From assembly GCA_030693065.1 (NCBI GenBank), contig JAUYBL010000004.1, positions 1-40,257 on the forward strand: DNA of 40,257 nucleotides. Reading direction: 5' to 3'. A program made the position numbers and the translations under genes. Source of the DNA: Methylococcaceae bacterium (lineage in GTDB: Bacteria; Pseudomonadota; Gammaproteobacteria; Methylococcales; Methylomonadaceae). The notes beneath the pieces are model-generated. The model saw only the letters and a program-made list of their open reading frames with translations. It was not told the DNA's origin and did no database searches. Numbering within the stretch: position 1 is the first letter of the stretch; each line of letters starts with the position of its first letter. Shown one piece after another: positions 1-7,697 of the stretch.

Positions 1-8
1 TGCATAAG

Positions 9-172
9 TATCTACACAACTTTTTTACAATTTAGAATCAATGAGTTGTAAAGCCATTTTACTCCCTCTCCTGCTGGAGAGGGTTGGGGTGAGGAGATTA
101 AAATCAATCACTTAGATTCCCCTCATCCCAACCTTCTCCCGCTGGAGAAGGGGCCAAAAACTTGTGTAGATA
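9..172. repeat. MITE-like element, family E (TATCTACACAA ends)
   Basis: Imperfect terminal inverted repeats occur at 9-25 (TATCTACACAACTTTTT) and 156-172 (reverse complement TATCTACACAAGTTTTT), 16 of 17 matching. Between them lie two small hairpins built on CCCTCTCC/GGAGAGGG and CTTCTCC/GGAGAAG, themselves in inverted orientation with the TTGGGGTGAGG / CCTCATCCCAA segments. There is no room for a transposase. The hairpin core resembles that of family A at 24300 and 38910. A target duplication is not clear. I read it as a non-autonomous mobile repeat. Confidence 0.7.
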
Positions 173-208
173 GCTATGGAAGCGGGGCAGGCTCTCCTTG
201 CAGTCGAC

Positions 209-300
209 AACGAACGGAACTTATTGATTTTTAAGTCACCGTTCGAATTTATGCCCTGTGGGTATTAAGTTTATCGAAGTGAAGGGTTTTTCTAGGTTCT
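209..300. repeat. Partial copy of MITE-like family C
   Basis: This stretch aligns with the interior and right end of the complete element at 14431-14568: shared GAACGGAACT, TTATCGAAGTG and a degenerate right terminus GGTTTTTCTAGGTTCTC against GGTTTTTCGAGGTTCCC. The left terminal repeat is missing, so this copy is truncated, possibly by the element at 9-172. From 301 to 465 I see no gene or clear regulatory site. Confidence 0.6.
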
Positions 301-477
301 CTATTCAGTAGGTTATAGATGGGTATTTATTGCATGAGCAAATGATTTACAAACTGTACAATGGCTGCAAATCGGTTTAGTTTTATTATTTATTTTGAAT
401 AATGATCAGTTTCTTGCTTGGGAAGGCTCTTTCCAACACAATGACATTAAAATCAACATTTTCTAATGGACAGGTCG

Positions 478-717
478 ATGGCAATAGTCACATTTGATAC
501 ACGTGAATTTATCAAACGGCTTAAGAGTGTAGGTTTTACTGAAGAGCAAGCTGAGGTGTTTGCTTCTGAACATCGCCGCATTATTGACGATCATTTAGTT
601 ACCCAGGATCATTTGGATACGCGCCTACGTGAACTTGAATATCGATTAATTATCAAGCTCGGCGGCATGATGATGGCTGCCATTGCTGTAGTAGCTACGT
701 TAGTAAAAATTTTATAA
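478..717 (+). CDS. DUF1640/CCDC90-like small coiled-coil membrane protein
   Basis: A 79-residue protein if started at the ATG at 478; an in-frame ATG at 466 would add four residues. I prefer 478 because GGACAGG lies just upstream and the family characteristically begins with a short segment like AIVTFDTREFIKRL. The order is an alpha-helical GFTEEQAEVFA segment, a charged coiled coil, and one C-terminal hydrophobic helix (LGGMMMAAIAVVATLVKIL) that should anchor it in the membrane. This matches small bacterial DUF1640-type proteins related to the mitochondrial MCUR1/CCDC90 fold, whose bacterial role is unknown. It stands alone, 65 bp upstream of the next gene on the same strand. Confidence 0.7.
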   Translation: MAIVTFDTREFIKRLKSVGFTEEQAEVFASEHRRIIDDHLVTQDHLDTRLRELEYRLIIKLGGMMMAAIAVVATLVKIL

Positions 718-782
718 GCGCACAGAACTAAAGTTCTTTTTAATCTGGCGTCCAGCTAATACCCTACCCCACTCCAACCAAC

Positions 783-1088
783 ATGCCCGACACGAAAACC
801 TATCTCAGCGTCCCTTATGCTCAAAAAGATGAAGCCAAAGCGCTCGGCGCCAGATGGGATGCAACAAGTAAGAAATGGTATGTCCCCGCTGATAAAGACA
901 TTACGCTGTTTGCAAAATGGCAACCTGATACTGCTGTAGCAGTTTCGCCGACGACAGTTTCAAGTAAATCAAAATCATCCGTCGCCAATAAAACCAGCGT
1001 CAGCACTATAGTCACTTCAGGCGTAATAACTTATGCCTCTGATAAAAACTTTGTAGCTTATAGCGGCAACGAGCCACCTTGGGATTAA
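783..1088 (+). CDS. DUF5710-like domain protein
   Basis: A 101-residue protein. Residues 6-40 (YLSVPYAQKDEAKALGARWD, then KKWYVPAD) match the DUF5710 motif, found alone or attached to primase and DNA-processing proteins of mobile elements. The rest is a Ser/Thr/Val-rich low-complexity linker followed by a short tail ending GNEPPWD, which resembles acidic tails of DNA-associated proteins; that reading is speculative. No strong ribosome binding site precedes the ATG. It is followed after 37 bp by the metallopeptidase-like gene on the same strand. Function is unknown. Confidence 0.7.
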   Translation: MPDTKTYLSVPYAQKDEAKALGARWDATSKKWYVPADKDITLFAKWQPDTAVAVSPTTVSSKSKSSVANKTSVSTIVTSGVITYASDKNFVAYSGNEPPWD

Positions 1089-1125
1089 TAAGGGCTTATT
1101 CCACCCCAAATTGATATTGCAGTAA

Positions 1126-1629
1126 ATGAGCAAATTAACCTATTTATCCGGCTATTCGCCAAACGTGACCGACCAAGTAAATCGACATATCAGTAACGAT
1201 ACATTGGGAGAGTTACTGTTAAAAAAATACCCCGCTCCACATAACGTCAACACCAATAAAGCGCTTTACAGCTATGTGATGGATATTAAAAATCAATTTC
1301 TTCGGCAATCCAGCCCACTGAGTAAAATCATTTACGACGATAAAATTGATGTGCTTCATCACGCGCTTGGCTTGCATTCTTTTGTCTCCAGAGTGCAAGG
1401 CGGCAACTTAAAGGCAAAAAATGAAATTCGTATCGGCACGGTTTTCAAAAATGCACCGATTGAATTTTTAACCATGATCGCCGTGCATGAGCTGGCACAT
1501 TTAAGAGAAAAAGAGCACAACAAGGCATTCTATAAATTGTGTTTGTATATGGAACCTGACTACCACCAGCTGGAATTTGATATGCGCCTGTACCTGACTT
1601 ACCTTGAGGTGTTTGGGCGTCTTTATTGA
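1126..1629 (+). CDS. YgjP/WLM-like zinc metallopeptidase domain protein
   Basis: 167 residues. The signature is HELAHLREKEHNKAFY around residue 120: an HExxH zinc-binding helix followed by a downstream His in the HNKAFY segment, as in the YgjP-like (DUF45) and related M48-type families. The YgjP family usually contains an N-terminal beta-rich half and this C-terminal helical metal site, and the length fits. No signal peptide is visible, so it is probably cytoplasmic. Family substrates are unknown; a proteolytic role is inferred from the motif only. It ends 62 bp before the 3' end of the convergent acyl-CoA synthetase gene, with a palindromic repeat between. Confidence 0.75.
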   Translation: MSKLTYLSGYSPNVTDQVNRHISNDTLGELLLKKYPAPHNVNTNKALYSYVMDIKNQFLRQSSPLSKIIYDDKIDVLHHALGLHSFVSRVQGGNLKAKNEIRIGTVFKNAPIEFLTMIAVHELAHLREKEHNKAFYKLCLYMEPDYHQLEFDMRLYLTYLEVFGRLY

Positions 1630-1648
1630 TTGAAACTGGCCGTTACAT

Positions 1649-1673
1649 CGTTCCCACGCAGAGCATGGGAACG
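1649..1673. repeat. Short palindromic REP-like repeat between convergent genes
   Basis: CGTTCCCA at 1649-1656 pairs with TGGGAACG at 1666-1673 across a 9-nt loop. Units of the CGTTCCCACGC type are dispersed in many gammaproteobacterial genomes. It lies between two convergent genes and could act as a bidirectional RNA 3'-end stabiliser, although no U-tract follows. Confidence 0.5.
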
Positions 1674-1691
1674 GCTACGTCAACATCAAAC

Positions 1692-4376
1692 CTACATCTG
1701 CCTTAAATCCTTAACTACCCTTACAACTTCGATGTCATCAGGCACAGCGGACGTTGTAAAGCCCAGTTTTTTGGTCAGCGCCAACATCGGGCTATTAACG
1801 GCTAACACTTCACCTTCAAAGAATGACACACCCTTAGATTTAGCAGATTGCATCAGTGCTTTCATAATGCGGGTGCCGATGCCCATACGCTGGCAGCCGT
1901 CGGATACTACCAAGGCAAATTCAACCGATTGACCATCCGGGTTCATCAGATAACGACCCACCCCCAGTTCTTTGGGCAAATTTTCATGATCAGCCACGGC
2001 GACAAACGCCATTTCGCGATCGTAATCGATTTGGGTAAAGCGCACTACCATTTCCGGGGTGAGTTCCTGCAAGGCCTGCATAAAGCGGAAGTACTTGGTG
2101 TGTTCCGATAATCGATGGACAAAATCCTTTTCCATGACAGCATCTTCAGGACGAATCGGCCGGATAGTGATGTAAATGCCATTGGCGGTGAGGTAGCGTT
2201 CGGTTAATTCATGCGGGTACGGATGGATTGCCATGTGTTGATAAGGCATCAGCTGATGCGTGCTTTGCGCCTTGATACGCGCGTCGACAGCCATCGCGCC
2301 CTGGTCATCGACTATCAACGGATTGATGTCCAACTCCAGAATTTCCGGCAGTTCACTGACTAGCGTGGATACATTTAATAACACTTCAATTAACGCCGAC
2401 GTTTTGGCGGCGGGCATTTGGCGGAATGCTTTAAGATACCTGGCCGCTTTGGTTTTGCTGATCAATTGCTCGATCATGTAAGCATTTAGCGGCGGCAACG
2501 CGACTGCATTATCCTTAAGAATCTCCACCAAGGTACCGCCCAAACCAAAGCTAATCGCAGGCCCAAACACTGGATCTCTTACCACGCCAATAATCAGTTC
2601 GCGACCGTTTGAGGAGCGAAACATCGGCTCTACGGTCATAGCGATTTCTTTAACTTCAGGATGCGCTTGTTTAAGCGCCATTTCCATCTCAGTGAATTGA
2701 CTGGAAATATCCTGCACACTGCCAATATTGAGCTTAACGCCACCAATATCGGATTTATGACTAAATTCGGCCATATCGACTTTGAGTACTACCGGAAAGC
2801 CCAAGGTTCTGGCTGCCAACATGGCCTCTTTGGCATTGTGTACTTTAATAGTTGGGGTAACCGGAATATTAAACGCCGTTAAAACTGCTTTGGCTTCTTG
2901 TGCCGTTAAGCCTTGTCGACCTTCGGCCAGCACTTGCTCAATAATCAACCGGGCACCGTCAATATCCGGCTTAAGCGGTTCATTACCGGGCAGAGGAATT
3001 TGTTTGAGCAATACTTGATTTTGATTGTATTGGGTTAAAAATGAGAACGCATCGACCGCCATTTCCGGAGTAGAAAAATGCGCCACGCGGCTGTCAGCAA
3101 ACAATTGACGACCTTCTTGCACTTTCGCGCCGCCGGTCCAGGAAGCCAGCACCGGCTTCTTACTGGCTTGTGCCGCTTCAATAATACAGTGCGCAACCTG
3201 GGTCGGATCAGTCATCGCTTGCGGCGTCAAAATAACCAATACTCCATCAATATTGTCATCAGCCAGGCAAATGTTAAGCGCTTTTTGATAACGATCCGGT
3301 GTCGCGTCACCCAAAATATCAACCGGGTTGGCGTGCGACCAATGCGTTGGTAACACTTCATTTAACAGATCCAGACTATTAGAGCTCAATTCGGCAAGTT
3401 GAATCCCGACATCTTCAGCGCGATCCGTGCTCATCACCCCCGGCCCGCCAGCGTTGGTAATAATCGCCAGTCGGTCGCCGGTGACCGCGTAATTATTAGC
3501 AAGCACGCGCGCAGCGGAAAATAGTTCGTTGATACTGTAAACCCTGACAACCCCTGCCCTTTCGATGGCGGCATCAAACACATGATCGCCGCCGACCATG
3601 GCCCCGGTATGCGACATTGCCGCCAGACTGCCTGCCGCATGTCGGCCGGATTTAATCAAAATGACCGGTTTTAAGCGCGCCGCAGCTTTAAGCCCACTTA
3701 AAAAACGTCGGGCATCACGGATGCCTTCGACATACATCAAAATACCGGTAGTTTTGCTGTCGGTCGCCAGATAATCCAGCACTTCACCAAAATCTATATC
3801 AGCTGCACCGCCCATCGATACCACGGTAGAAAAACCAATATCCTGCGCTTTCGCCCAATCCAAAATGGCTGTGCAAATAGCGCCGGATTGTGAGAGCAAG
3901 GCCAAATGTCCATCTTTTACAGTGCCATCGCCAAAAGTGGCGTTAAGTTTGCCGCTGGGCCGAATAATACCCAGACAATTCGGCCCGACAATACGAATCC
4001 CGAAATGACTGGCAACCTGCAGCACTTCTTGCTGTAAACCCGCACCGTTAGTGCCCAATTCAGCAAAACCGGCACTGATAATCACCACCGATTTAACGCC
4101 CTTTTCGCCGCATTGCCGAACCACCGACGGCACCGATGCCGCTGGTGTGGCAATCACCACCAAGTCCGGCGTTTCCGGTAATGAGATCAAATCCGGATAA
4201 GCGGTTAAGCCCAGTAATTGTTCATGCTTAGGGTTAATCGGATACAAGCCACCGGCAAATCCGGCTTCTTGCATATTGAGCAGCAATCGATAGCCAACGC
4301 TGTTATCACGGGCTGAAGCCCCGACGATAGCGACTGATTTTGGGGTAAAAAAACGATTGAGATAATGTGGGCCCAT
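1692..4376 (-). CDS. PatZ/Pka-type protein acetyltransferase: ADP-forming acyl-CoA synthetase fused to GNAT
   Basis: 894 residues, close to the roughly 890 of E. coli PatZ (YfiQ/Pka). Domain order: CoA-binding Rossmann domain (FFTPKSVAIVGAS near the start), succinyl-CoA-ligase-like domains carrying SHTGAMVG, which in ADP-forming acyl-CoA synthetases includes the phosphorylated His, an ATP-grasp domain (PVVLKVDM...HKSDIGGVKLN), and a C-terminal GNAT domain (TIRPIRPEDA... VVSDGCQRMGIGTRIM as the acetyl-CoA binding loop). The family uses acetyl-CoA to acetylate lysines of metabolic enzymes, typically acetyl-CoA synthetase. Whether the synthetase half is active cannot be told here. The ATG at 4376 is preceded by AGAAG. 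It lies 20 bp downstream of the diguanylate cyclase gene, probably in one operon. Confidence 0.9.
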   Translation of the reverse strand: MGPHYLNRFFTPKSVAIVGASARDNSVGYRLLLNMQEAGFAGGLYPINPKHEQLLGLTAYPDLISLPETPDLVVIATPAASVPSVVRQCGEKGVKSVVIISAGFAELGTNGAGLQQEVLQVASHFGIRIVGPNCLGIIRPSGKLNATFGDGTVKDGHLALLSQSGAICTAILDWAKAQDIGFSTVVSMGGAADIDFGEVLDYLATDSKTTGILMYVEGIRDARRFLSGLKAAARLKPVILIKSGRHAAGSLAAMSHTGAMVGGDHVFDAAIERAGVVRVYSINELFSAARVLANNYAVTGDRLAIITNAGGPGVMSTDRAEDVGIQLAELSSNSLDLLNEVLPTHWSHANPVDILGDATPDRYQKALNICLADDNIDGVLVILTPQAMTDPTQVAHCIIEAAQASKKPVLASWTGGAKVQEGRQLFADSRVAHFSTPEMAVDAFSFLTQYNQNQVLLKQIPLPGNEPLKPDIDGARLIIEQVLAEGRQGLTAQEAKAVLTAFNIPVTPTIKVHNAKEAMLAARTLGFPVVLKVDMAEFSHKSDIGGVKLNIGSVQDISSQFTEMEMALKQAHPEVKEIAMTVEPMFRSSNGRELIIGVVRDPVFGPAISFGLGGTLVEILKDNAVALPPLNAYMIEQLISKTKAARYLKAFRQMPAAKTSALIEVLLNVSTLVSELPEILELDINPLIVDDQGAMAVDARIKAQSTHQLMPYQHMAIHPYPHELTERYLTANGIYITIRPIRPEDAVMEKDFVHRLSEHTKYFRFMQALQELTPEMVVRFTQIDYDREMAFVAVADHENLPKELGVGRYLMNPDGQSVEFALVVSDGCQRMGIGTRIMKALMQSAKSKGVSFFEGEVLAVNSPMLALTKKLGFTTSAVPDDIEVVRVVKDLRQM

Positions 4377-4396
4377 GATGATTCTTCTATGGTGTT

Positions 4397-5401
4397 TTAA
4401 AACAGCTCAACGTCATTTGCATCGCTGTTAGATTGTGGGGGAGGTATGTTTTCAAAGAGCACAACCTGATTACGACCGTGCTCTTTAGCGAAATACAATG
4501 CTTTATCGGCGCTATCCAGTAATGTCGATGGCAACATTCCACTTGTAATGCTAGTTGCACCAATGCTTACGGTGATCTTACCGACCAAAGGAAAAGCGTA
4601 ATTTTCAACTTCTTGACGAAAGCGATTGAGTATATGTTCAGCATCGTTTCGGATGACTCGATTGACGATCACCACAAATTCTTCACCGCCAAACCGGAAG
4701 GTGAAGTCAATATGACGAAATTTATATTCCAGCAACTGGCTAAAATGCAATAAGACTTCGTCACCATACAAATGACCAAAGGTATCGTTAACATTTTTAA
4801 AGTGGTCAATATCAAGAATCGCAATCCAGGAGATTTTATCATCCGTTTGATTACCAATCGTTAAGGTTTGGTAAAACTCACACACCTCGGTTAAACGCGC
4901 TTCAAAGGATTGCCGATTTGGCAACCGTGTTAATTGATCGCGCTCTTTACGATCATGCAGCAACAGCTGATTACGGTATAAAGCCAACAGATGCCCCAAT
5001 AATTCCAATGCGTCTTGATCAAACCTGCCTTGCAACAATAACGCCCGCGCAGGCCCTAGTTCTGTATGAACGGGAAGAATGGCAAGGTTTGATTGAGCAT
5101 CTGAACTTTCAACTTCAATATGTTTGGGAAGTGGCCGAGTGCTGAGCAAGGGACAATCGTCAGTATTTTCATCGGCATTAAAATCCAGCGGAAACTTACG
5201 CACCAGAACCGCTTCGTTTTGATTATCTTGAGTACGTTTTTTCCGCTGACTGAATATTTCGTAAGCCTGGACAGAATCAACCCAACAGAAATCTTCCAGT
5301 AAATTGATAAATGTATGCGTCAAGGATTGGTAATCCTGGCAACGAGTTATTTCTTTTGCGAAGAAAAAACACTGCGTCGATGAAAGCGATTCAGAAATCA
5401 T
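4397..5401 (-). CDS. Diguanylate cyclase (GGDEF domain)
   Basis: 334 residues. The N-terminal ~145 residues form a sensor-like region without recognised motif or membrane segment, probably GAF-like. A GGDEF domain follows from DQLTRLPNRQSFEARL: the metal site DIDHFKNVND, the active site GGEEF at 238-242, and an allosteric inhibition site RHID at 229-232, five residues before it as in product-inhibited cyclases. It should make cyclic di-GMP from two GTP in the cytoplasm and be feedback inhibited. It is the first gene of the apparent two-gene minus-strand unit with the acetyltransferase. Confidence 0.9.
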   Translation of the reverse strand: MISESLSSTQCFFFAKEITRCQDYQSLTHTFINLLEDFCWVDSVQAYEIFSQRKKRTQDNQNEAVLVRKFPLDFNADENTDDCPLLSTRPLPKHIEVESSDAQSNLAILPVHTELGPARALLLQGRFDQDALELLGHLLALYRNQLLLHDRKERDQLTRLPNRQSFEARLTEVCEFYQTLTIGNQTDDKISWIAILDIDHFKNVNDTFGHLYGDEVLLHFSQLLEYKFRHIDFTFRFGGEEFVVIVNRVIRNDAEHILNRFRQEVENYAFPLVGKITVSIGATSITSGMLPSTLLDSADKALYFAKEHGRNQVVLFENIPPPQSNSDANDVELF

Positions 5402-5472
5402 GAATGAGTAATTGACGTGAGGGGGCGCTAAAACGGTTAACTATAGTGTCTCAGCCTAAAATGACAACTAAA

Positions 5473-5631
5473 GACTTTCTGTAACTATTCAGCTTCAGTT
5501 GATTGCTTTGAAAGTGTCTTGTGGGAACGACGCCCACGTCGCGACCTAAGGCTTCAAATCGCGACGAGGGCGTCGCTCCCACCTATTGCTTCTGCCTTCC
5601 AAAGAAACTCGCTGAATAGTTACGACTTTCT
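5473..5631. mobile_element. MITE-like family B, copy 1, with 8-bp target duplication
   Basis: The element spans 5481-5623 (143 bp). Its ends are a perfect 13-bp inverted repeat: GTAACTATTCAGC at 5481-5493 and GCTGAATAGTTAC at 5611-5623. It is flanked by the 8-bp direct repeat GACTTTCT at 5473-5480 and 5624-5631, a clear target-site duplication. The centre is a long imperfect hairpin with 24-nt arms at 5521-5544 and 5559-5582 (GTGGGA...CGCGA against its complement). No coding capacity is seen. A second copy lies at 24296-24542. An 8-bp duplication is typical of the IS1595 family among others, but the parent transposase is not identified. Confidence 0.9.
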
Positions 5632-5665
5632 TACTTACCTTTCTCGATCAATATTGAAGTATTTC

Positions 5666-5723
5666 GTTTCACATTGTTTCTTTATTTTGTTTCAAATTTG
5701 TTTCATCCGGTAATTTATGAAAC
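5666..5723 (+). promoter_or_regulatory. Candidate activator binding sites (GTTTCA/TGAAAC repeats)
   Basis: GTTTCA occurs at 5666-5671, 5689-5694 and 5700-5705, a near copy GTTTCT at 5676-5681, and the inverted TGAAAC at 5718-5723. The cluster is 63-120 bp upstream of a sigma-54-type promoter, the usual position for an enhancer-binding protein. The same hexamers occur upstream of the fisR-like gene at 24177-24199, so the same activator may bind both. This is inferred from motif sharing. Confidence 0.5.
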
Positions 5724-5785
5724 TTGAATAAAATTCGAGTATTTTTATAGTCATTAAAAATCAACAGTTTATTTGTTTTTCCGAG

Positions 5786-5802
5786 TTGGCATGGATTTGG
5801 CT
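5786..5802 (+). promoter_or_regulatory. Candidate sigma-54 promoter of the DUF1264 gene
   Basis: TTGGCATGGATTTGGCT fits the -24/-12 consensus TTGGCACG-N4-TTGCW with two mismatches and exact GG-to-GC spacing. Transcription would start near 5814, giving a leader of about 66 nt before the ATG at 5880. Repeats that could bind an activator lie upstream. Confidence 0.6.
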
Positions 5803-5879
5803 TTAAGTTAACTGTAGCGGTTAATACACTGCAACGTTGTTAGCTACGCCTACTGACTATCATTAACGGGACATTTAAG

Positions 5880-6503
5880 ATGAAAACAAAACTATTACTA
5901 ACTGCAGGCGCTTTACTCTCTTTAGTTGGCTGTGCCAGCACTGGCACAGCCGTCACCGAACAAGTAGCAGACGCACCGCACGCTCACGGACATCCGGCGC
6001 CTGTCGTGCCTGGGCAAGCAAAGCTTTACAACGAAGCTTTAAATCCCAGACAAATAGAACATCCCGATCATTTAGGCTTTAATGATTTGCACATTCAGGC
6101 GATCAGGCATCTTATACCGGATACCCACAGCGTCCATGACCCTAAGTTACAAGTAATCGTGCATCATCATTGCAAAGCCTACGATGACGGCACCTTTGTC
6201 TGCATGATGTTTCCTAGCGGTATGAAGGATCAAGACAAACCCATCGGCTTTGAATACATCATCACTACCGCGCAATTCAACACCTTGCCGGAAGCTGAGA
6301 AAAAATATTGGCATTATCACAAGATCGAAGTGGCCAGAGCACATGCCACCTTTCCGGATTTAACCCAAGAAGAAGCCGCCAAAATTTTGCCTGCCGTCCA
6401 TGAGACCTATGGAAAGGTGATGTATTTTCAAAAACCGGAAGATAAATACCCACTGGGCGAACCTTACGTAGTGATTGTTCAGCAGATGCCTGAACAACAC
6501 TAA
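5880..6503 (+). CDS. DUF1264 (OBAP-like) lipoprotein
   Basis: 207 residues. A lipoprotein signal peptide ends with the lipobox LVGC, Cys18 being the predicted lipidated residue, so the protein is exported and membrane-anchored. The mature part has a His-rich linker (HAHGHPAPVVPG) followed by the DUF1264 domain (FNDLHIQAIRHLIPDTHS, HHHCKAYDDGTFVCMMF, IGFEYIITTAQFNTLPEAEKKYWHYH), related to plant oil-body-associated proteins. Bacterial members have no established function. Many His residues and two Cys could bind metal or heme, which is speculation. It sits behind a sigma-54-type promoter and is separated by a terminator hairpin from the cytochrome c peroxidase gene it appears to lead. Confidence 0.85.
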   Translation: MKTKLLLTAGALLSLVGCASTGTAVTEQVADAPHAHGHPAPVVPGQAKLYNEALNPRQIEHPDHLGFNDLHIQAIRHLIPDTHSVHDPKLQVIVHHHCKAYDDGTFVCMMFPSGMKDQDKPIGFEYIITTAQFNTLPEAEKKYWHYHKIEVARAHATFPDLTQEEAAKILPAVHETYGKVMYFQKPEDKYPLGEPYVVIVQQMPEQH

Positions 6504-6555
6504 TTACTCATTACCTCCTAAAGTGTGCATCTTCAGCCATGCACATCTTGTTTAA

Positions 6556-6599
6556 GCCAGAGGACGCAGATTTTCACAATCTCCTCTGGCGTTTTTTTT
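6556..6599 (+). terminator. Intrinsic terminator overlapping the next ribosome binding site
   Basis: GCCAGAGGA (6556-6564) pairs perfectly with TCCTCTGGC (6582-6590) and is followed by eight T residues (6592-6599). The U-tract runs directly into GGAG (6599-6602), the apparent Shine-Dalgarno of the ATG at 6609. A smaller hairpin, GTGCAT/ATGCAC, precedes it at 6525-6544. Downstream genes would need read-through or a separate promoter. Confidence 0.8.
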
Positions 6600-6608
6600 G
6601 GAGCGACC

Positions 6609-7697
6609 ATGCGACATTTACTTACCTTATTAATTGGCTTAAGTTTTTCGGGACTTACATGGGCCGAATCCACCCTTGGCCTGCCTGCGTTAGTTATCCC
6701 CGCCGATAATCCGCAAACCACTGAAAAAATTACCTTAGGCCGCTTACTTTTTAACGACAAACGCTTGAGCGCTGATGGCTCAATCAGTTGCGCCAGTTGC
6801 CATCAAGCTGGTAAAGCCTTTACCGACGGCTTAACGGTAGCCAAAGGTGTTGCCGGACAAACCGGCACCCGCAACACGCCATCTGTATTAAACGCGGCGT
6901 TTTATCAAACCCAGTTTCTGGATGGCCGTGAACAGAGTCTGGAAGCCCAAGCGCTCGGGCCGATGGTGAATCCGGTTGAACACGGACTAAAAGATCACCA
7001 AGCCATTCTCGAAATCATTCGCCAGGATCCCAATTACCTGAGCCTGATGACTAGAGTCTTTAACATCCAGCCCCAAGAATTAACTACTGATCACATCGGC
7101 AAAGCCATTGCCAGTTTTGAGCGCACCTTGATTGCTGGGGATTCGCCGTTTGATCGTTACTACTTTGGGATGGATCAATCAGCAATATCTGAAAGCGCCG
7201 CGCGCGGCTCACGTATTTTTAGACGTAAAGGCAATTGCGCCGTCTGCCATGAAATATCCATAAACAATGCCCTGTTCACTGACAACCGCTTTTACAACAT
7301 CGGTGTTGGTTATAAACAATTGCAGCCGGTGCTTGATGAATGGTTGGCCGCAACCGCCCGCGGTGATCAACCGGATTACTCTGCTTGGTCAGATGTTCAA
7401 CGTTCTGAATTAGGCCGCTACGCTGTCACCAAAATGCCTGCCAACATCGGACAATTTAAAACACCGACATTGCACAACGTTGCCTTGACCGCACCTTATA
7501 TGCATGATGGCAGTATTAAAACCTTGGAAGAAGTGATTGAACATTACGACAAAGGCGGTGAAAGCAGCCGTTTTGTCGATGCCAAGGTATTTCCTTTGCA
7601 TCTGACCAAGCAAGAAAAAGCCGACTTACTGGCATTCTTACAATCGCTAACCAGCTTCCAATACACTCAACCTACCGCGGGGCCAGCTCATGAATAA
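6609..7697 (+). CDS. Periplasmic di-heme cytochrome c peroxidase (CcpA/MauG family)
   Basis: 362 residues from the ATG at 6609. A GTG at 6525 would extend the frame, but it lies upstream of a terminator hairpin, while 6609 has GGAG six bases ahead and begins a signal peptide (MRHLLTLLIGLSFSGLTWA). Two heme motifs are visible: CASCH at 61-65 and CAVCH at 210-214. Typical family segments follow (LFNDKRLSADGSISCASC, TRNTPSVLNAAFY, FLDGREQSLEAQALGP, GQFKTPTLHNVALTAPYMHDG). The family reduces hydrogen peroxide with electrons from small cytochromes, or in MauG-like members performs oxidative maturation. The next gene overlaps by 8 nt and encodes a c-type cytochrome that might be its electron partner. 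Confidence 0.92.
   Translation: MRHLLTLLIGLSFSGLTWAESTLGLPALVIPADNPQTTEKITLGRLLFNDKRLSADGSISCASCHQAGKAFTDGLTVAKGVAGQTGTRNTPSVLNAAFYQTQFLDGREQSLEAQALGPMVNPVEHGLKDHQAILEIIRQDPNYLSLMTRVFNIQPQELTTDHIGKAIASFERTLIAGDSPFDRYYFGMDQSAISESAARGSRIFRRKGNCAVCHEISINNALFTDNRFYNIGVGYKQLQPVLDEWLAATARGDQPDYSAWSDVQRSELGRYAVTKMPANIGQFKTPTLHNVALTAPYMHDGSIKTLEEVIEHYDKGGESSRFVDAKVFPLHLTKQEKADLLAFLQSLTSFQYTQPTAGPAHE

Noticed and set aside
50-165. Repeated CTCTCC hairpins as a CRISPR array
   Set aside because: There are only two units in inverted orientation without regular spacers, and no cas genes are in the window.
1630-1932. 100-codon plus-strand frame after the metallopeptidase gene
   Set aside because: Most of it is antisense to the C-terminus of the acetyltransferase gene and it contains the REP-like palindrome.
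5519-5713. 64-codon plus-strand frame
   Set aside because: It covers the family B hairpin and the following activator-site repeats; its sequence is explained by the element rather than a protein.
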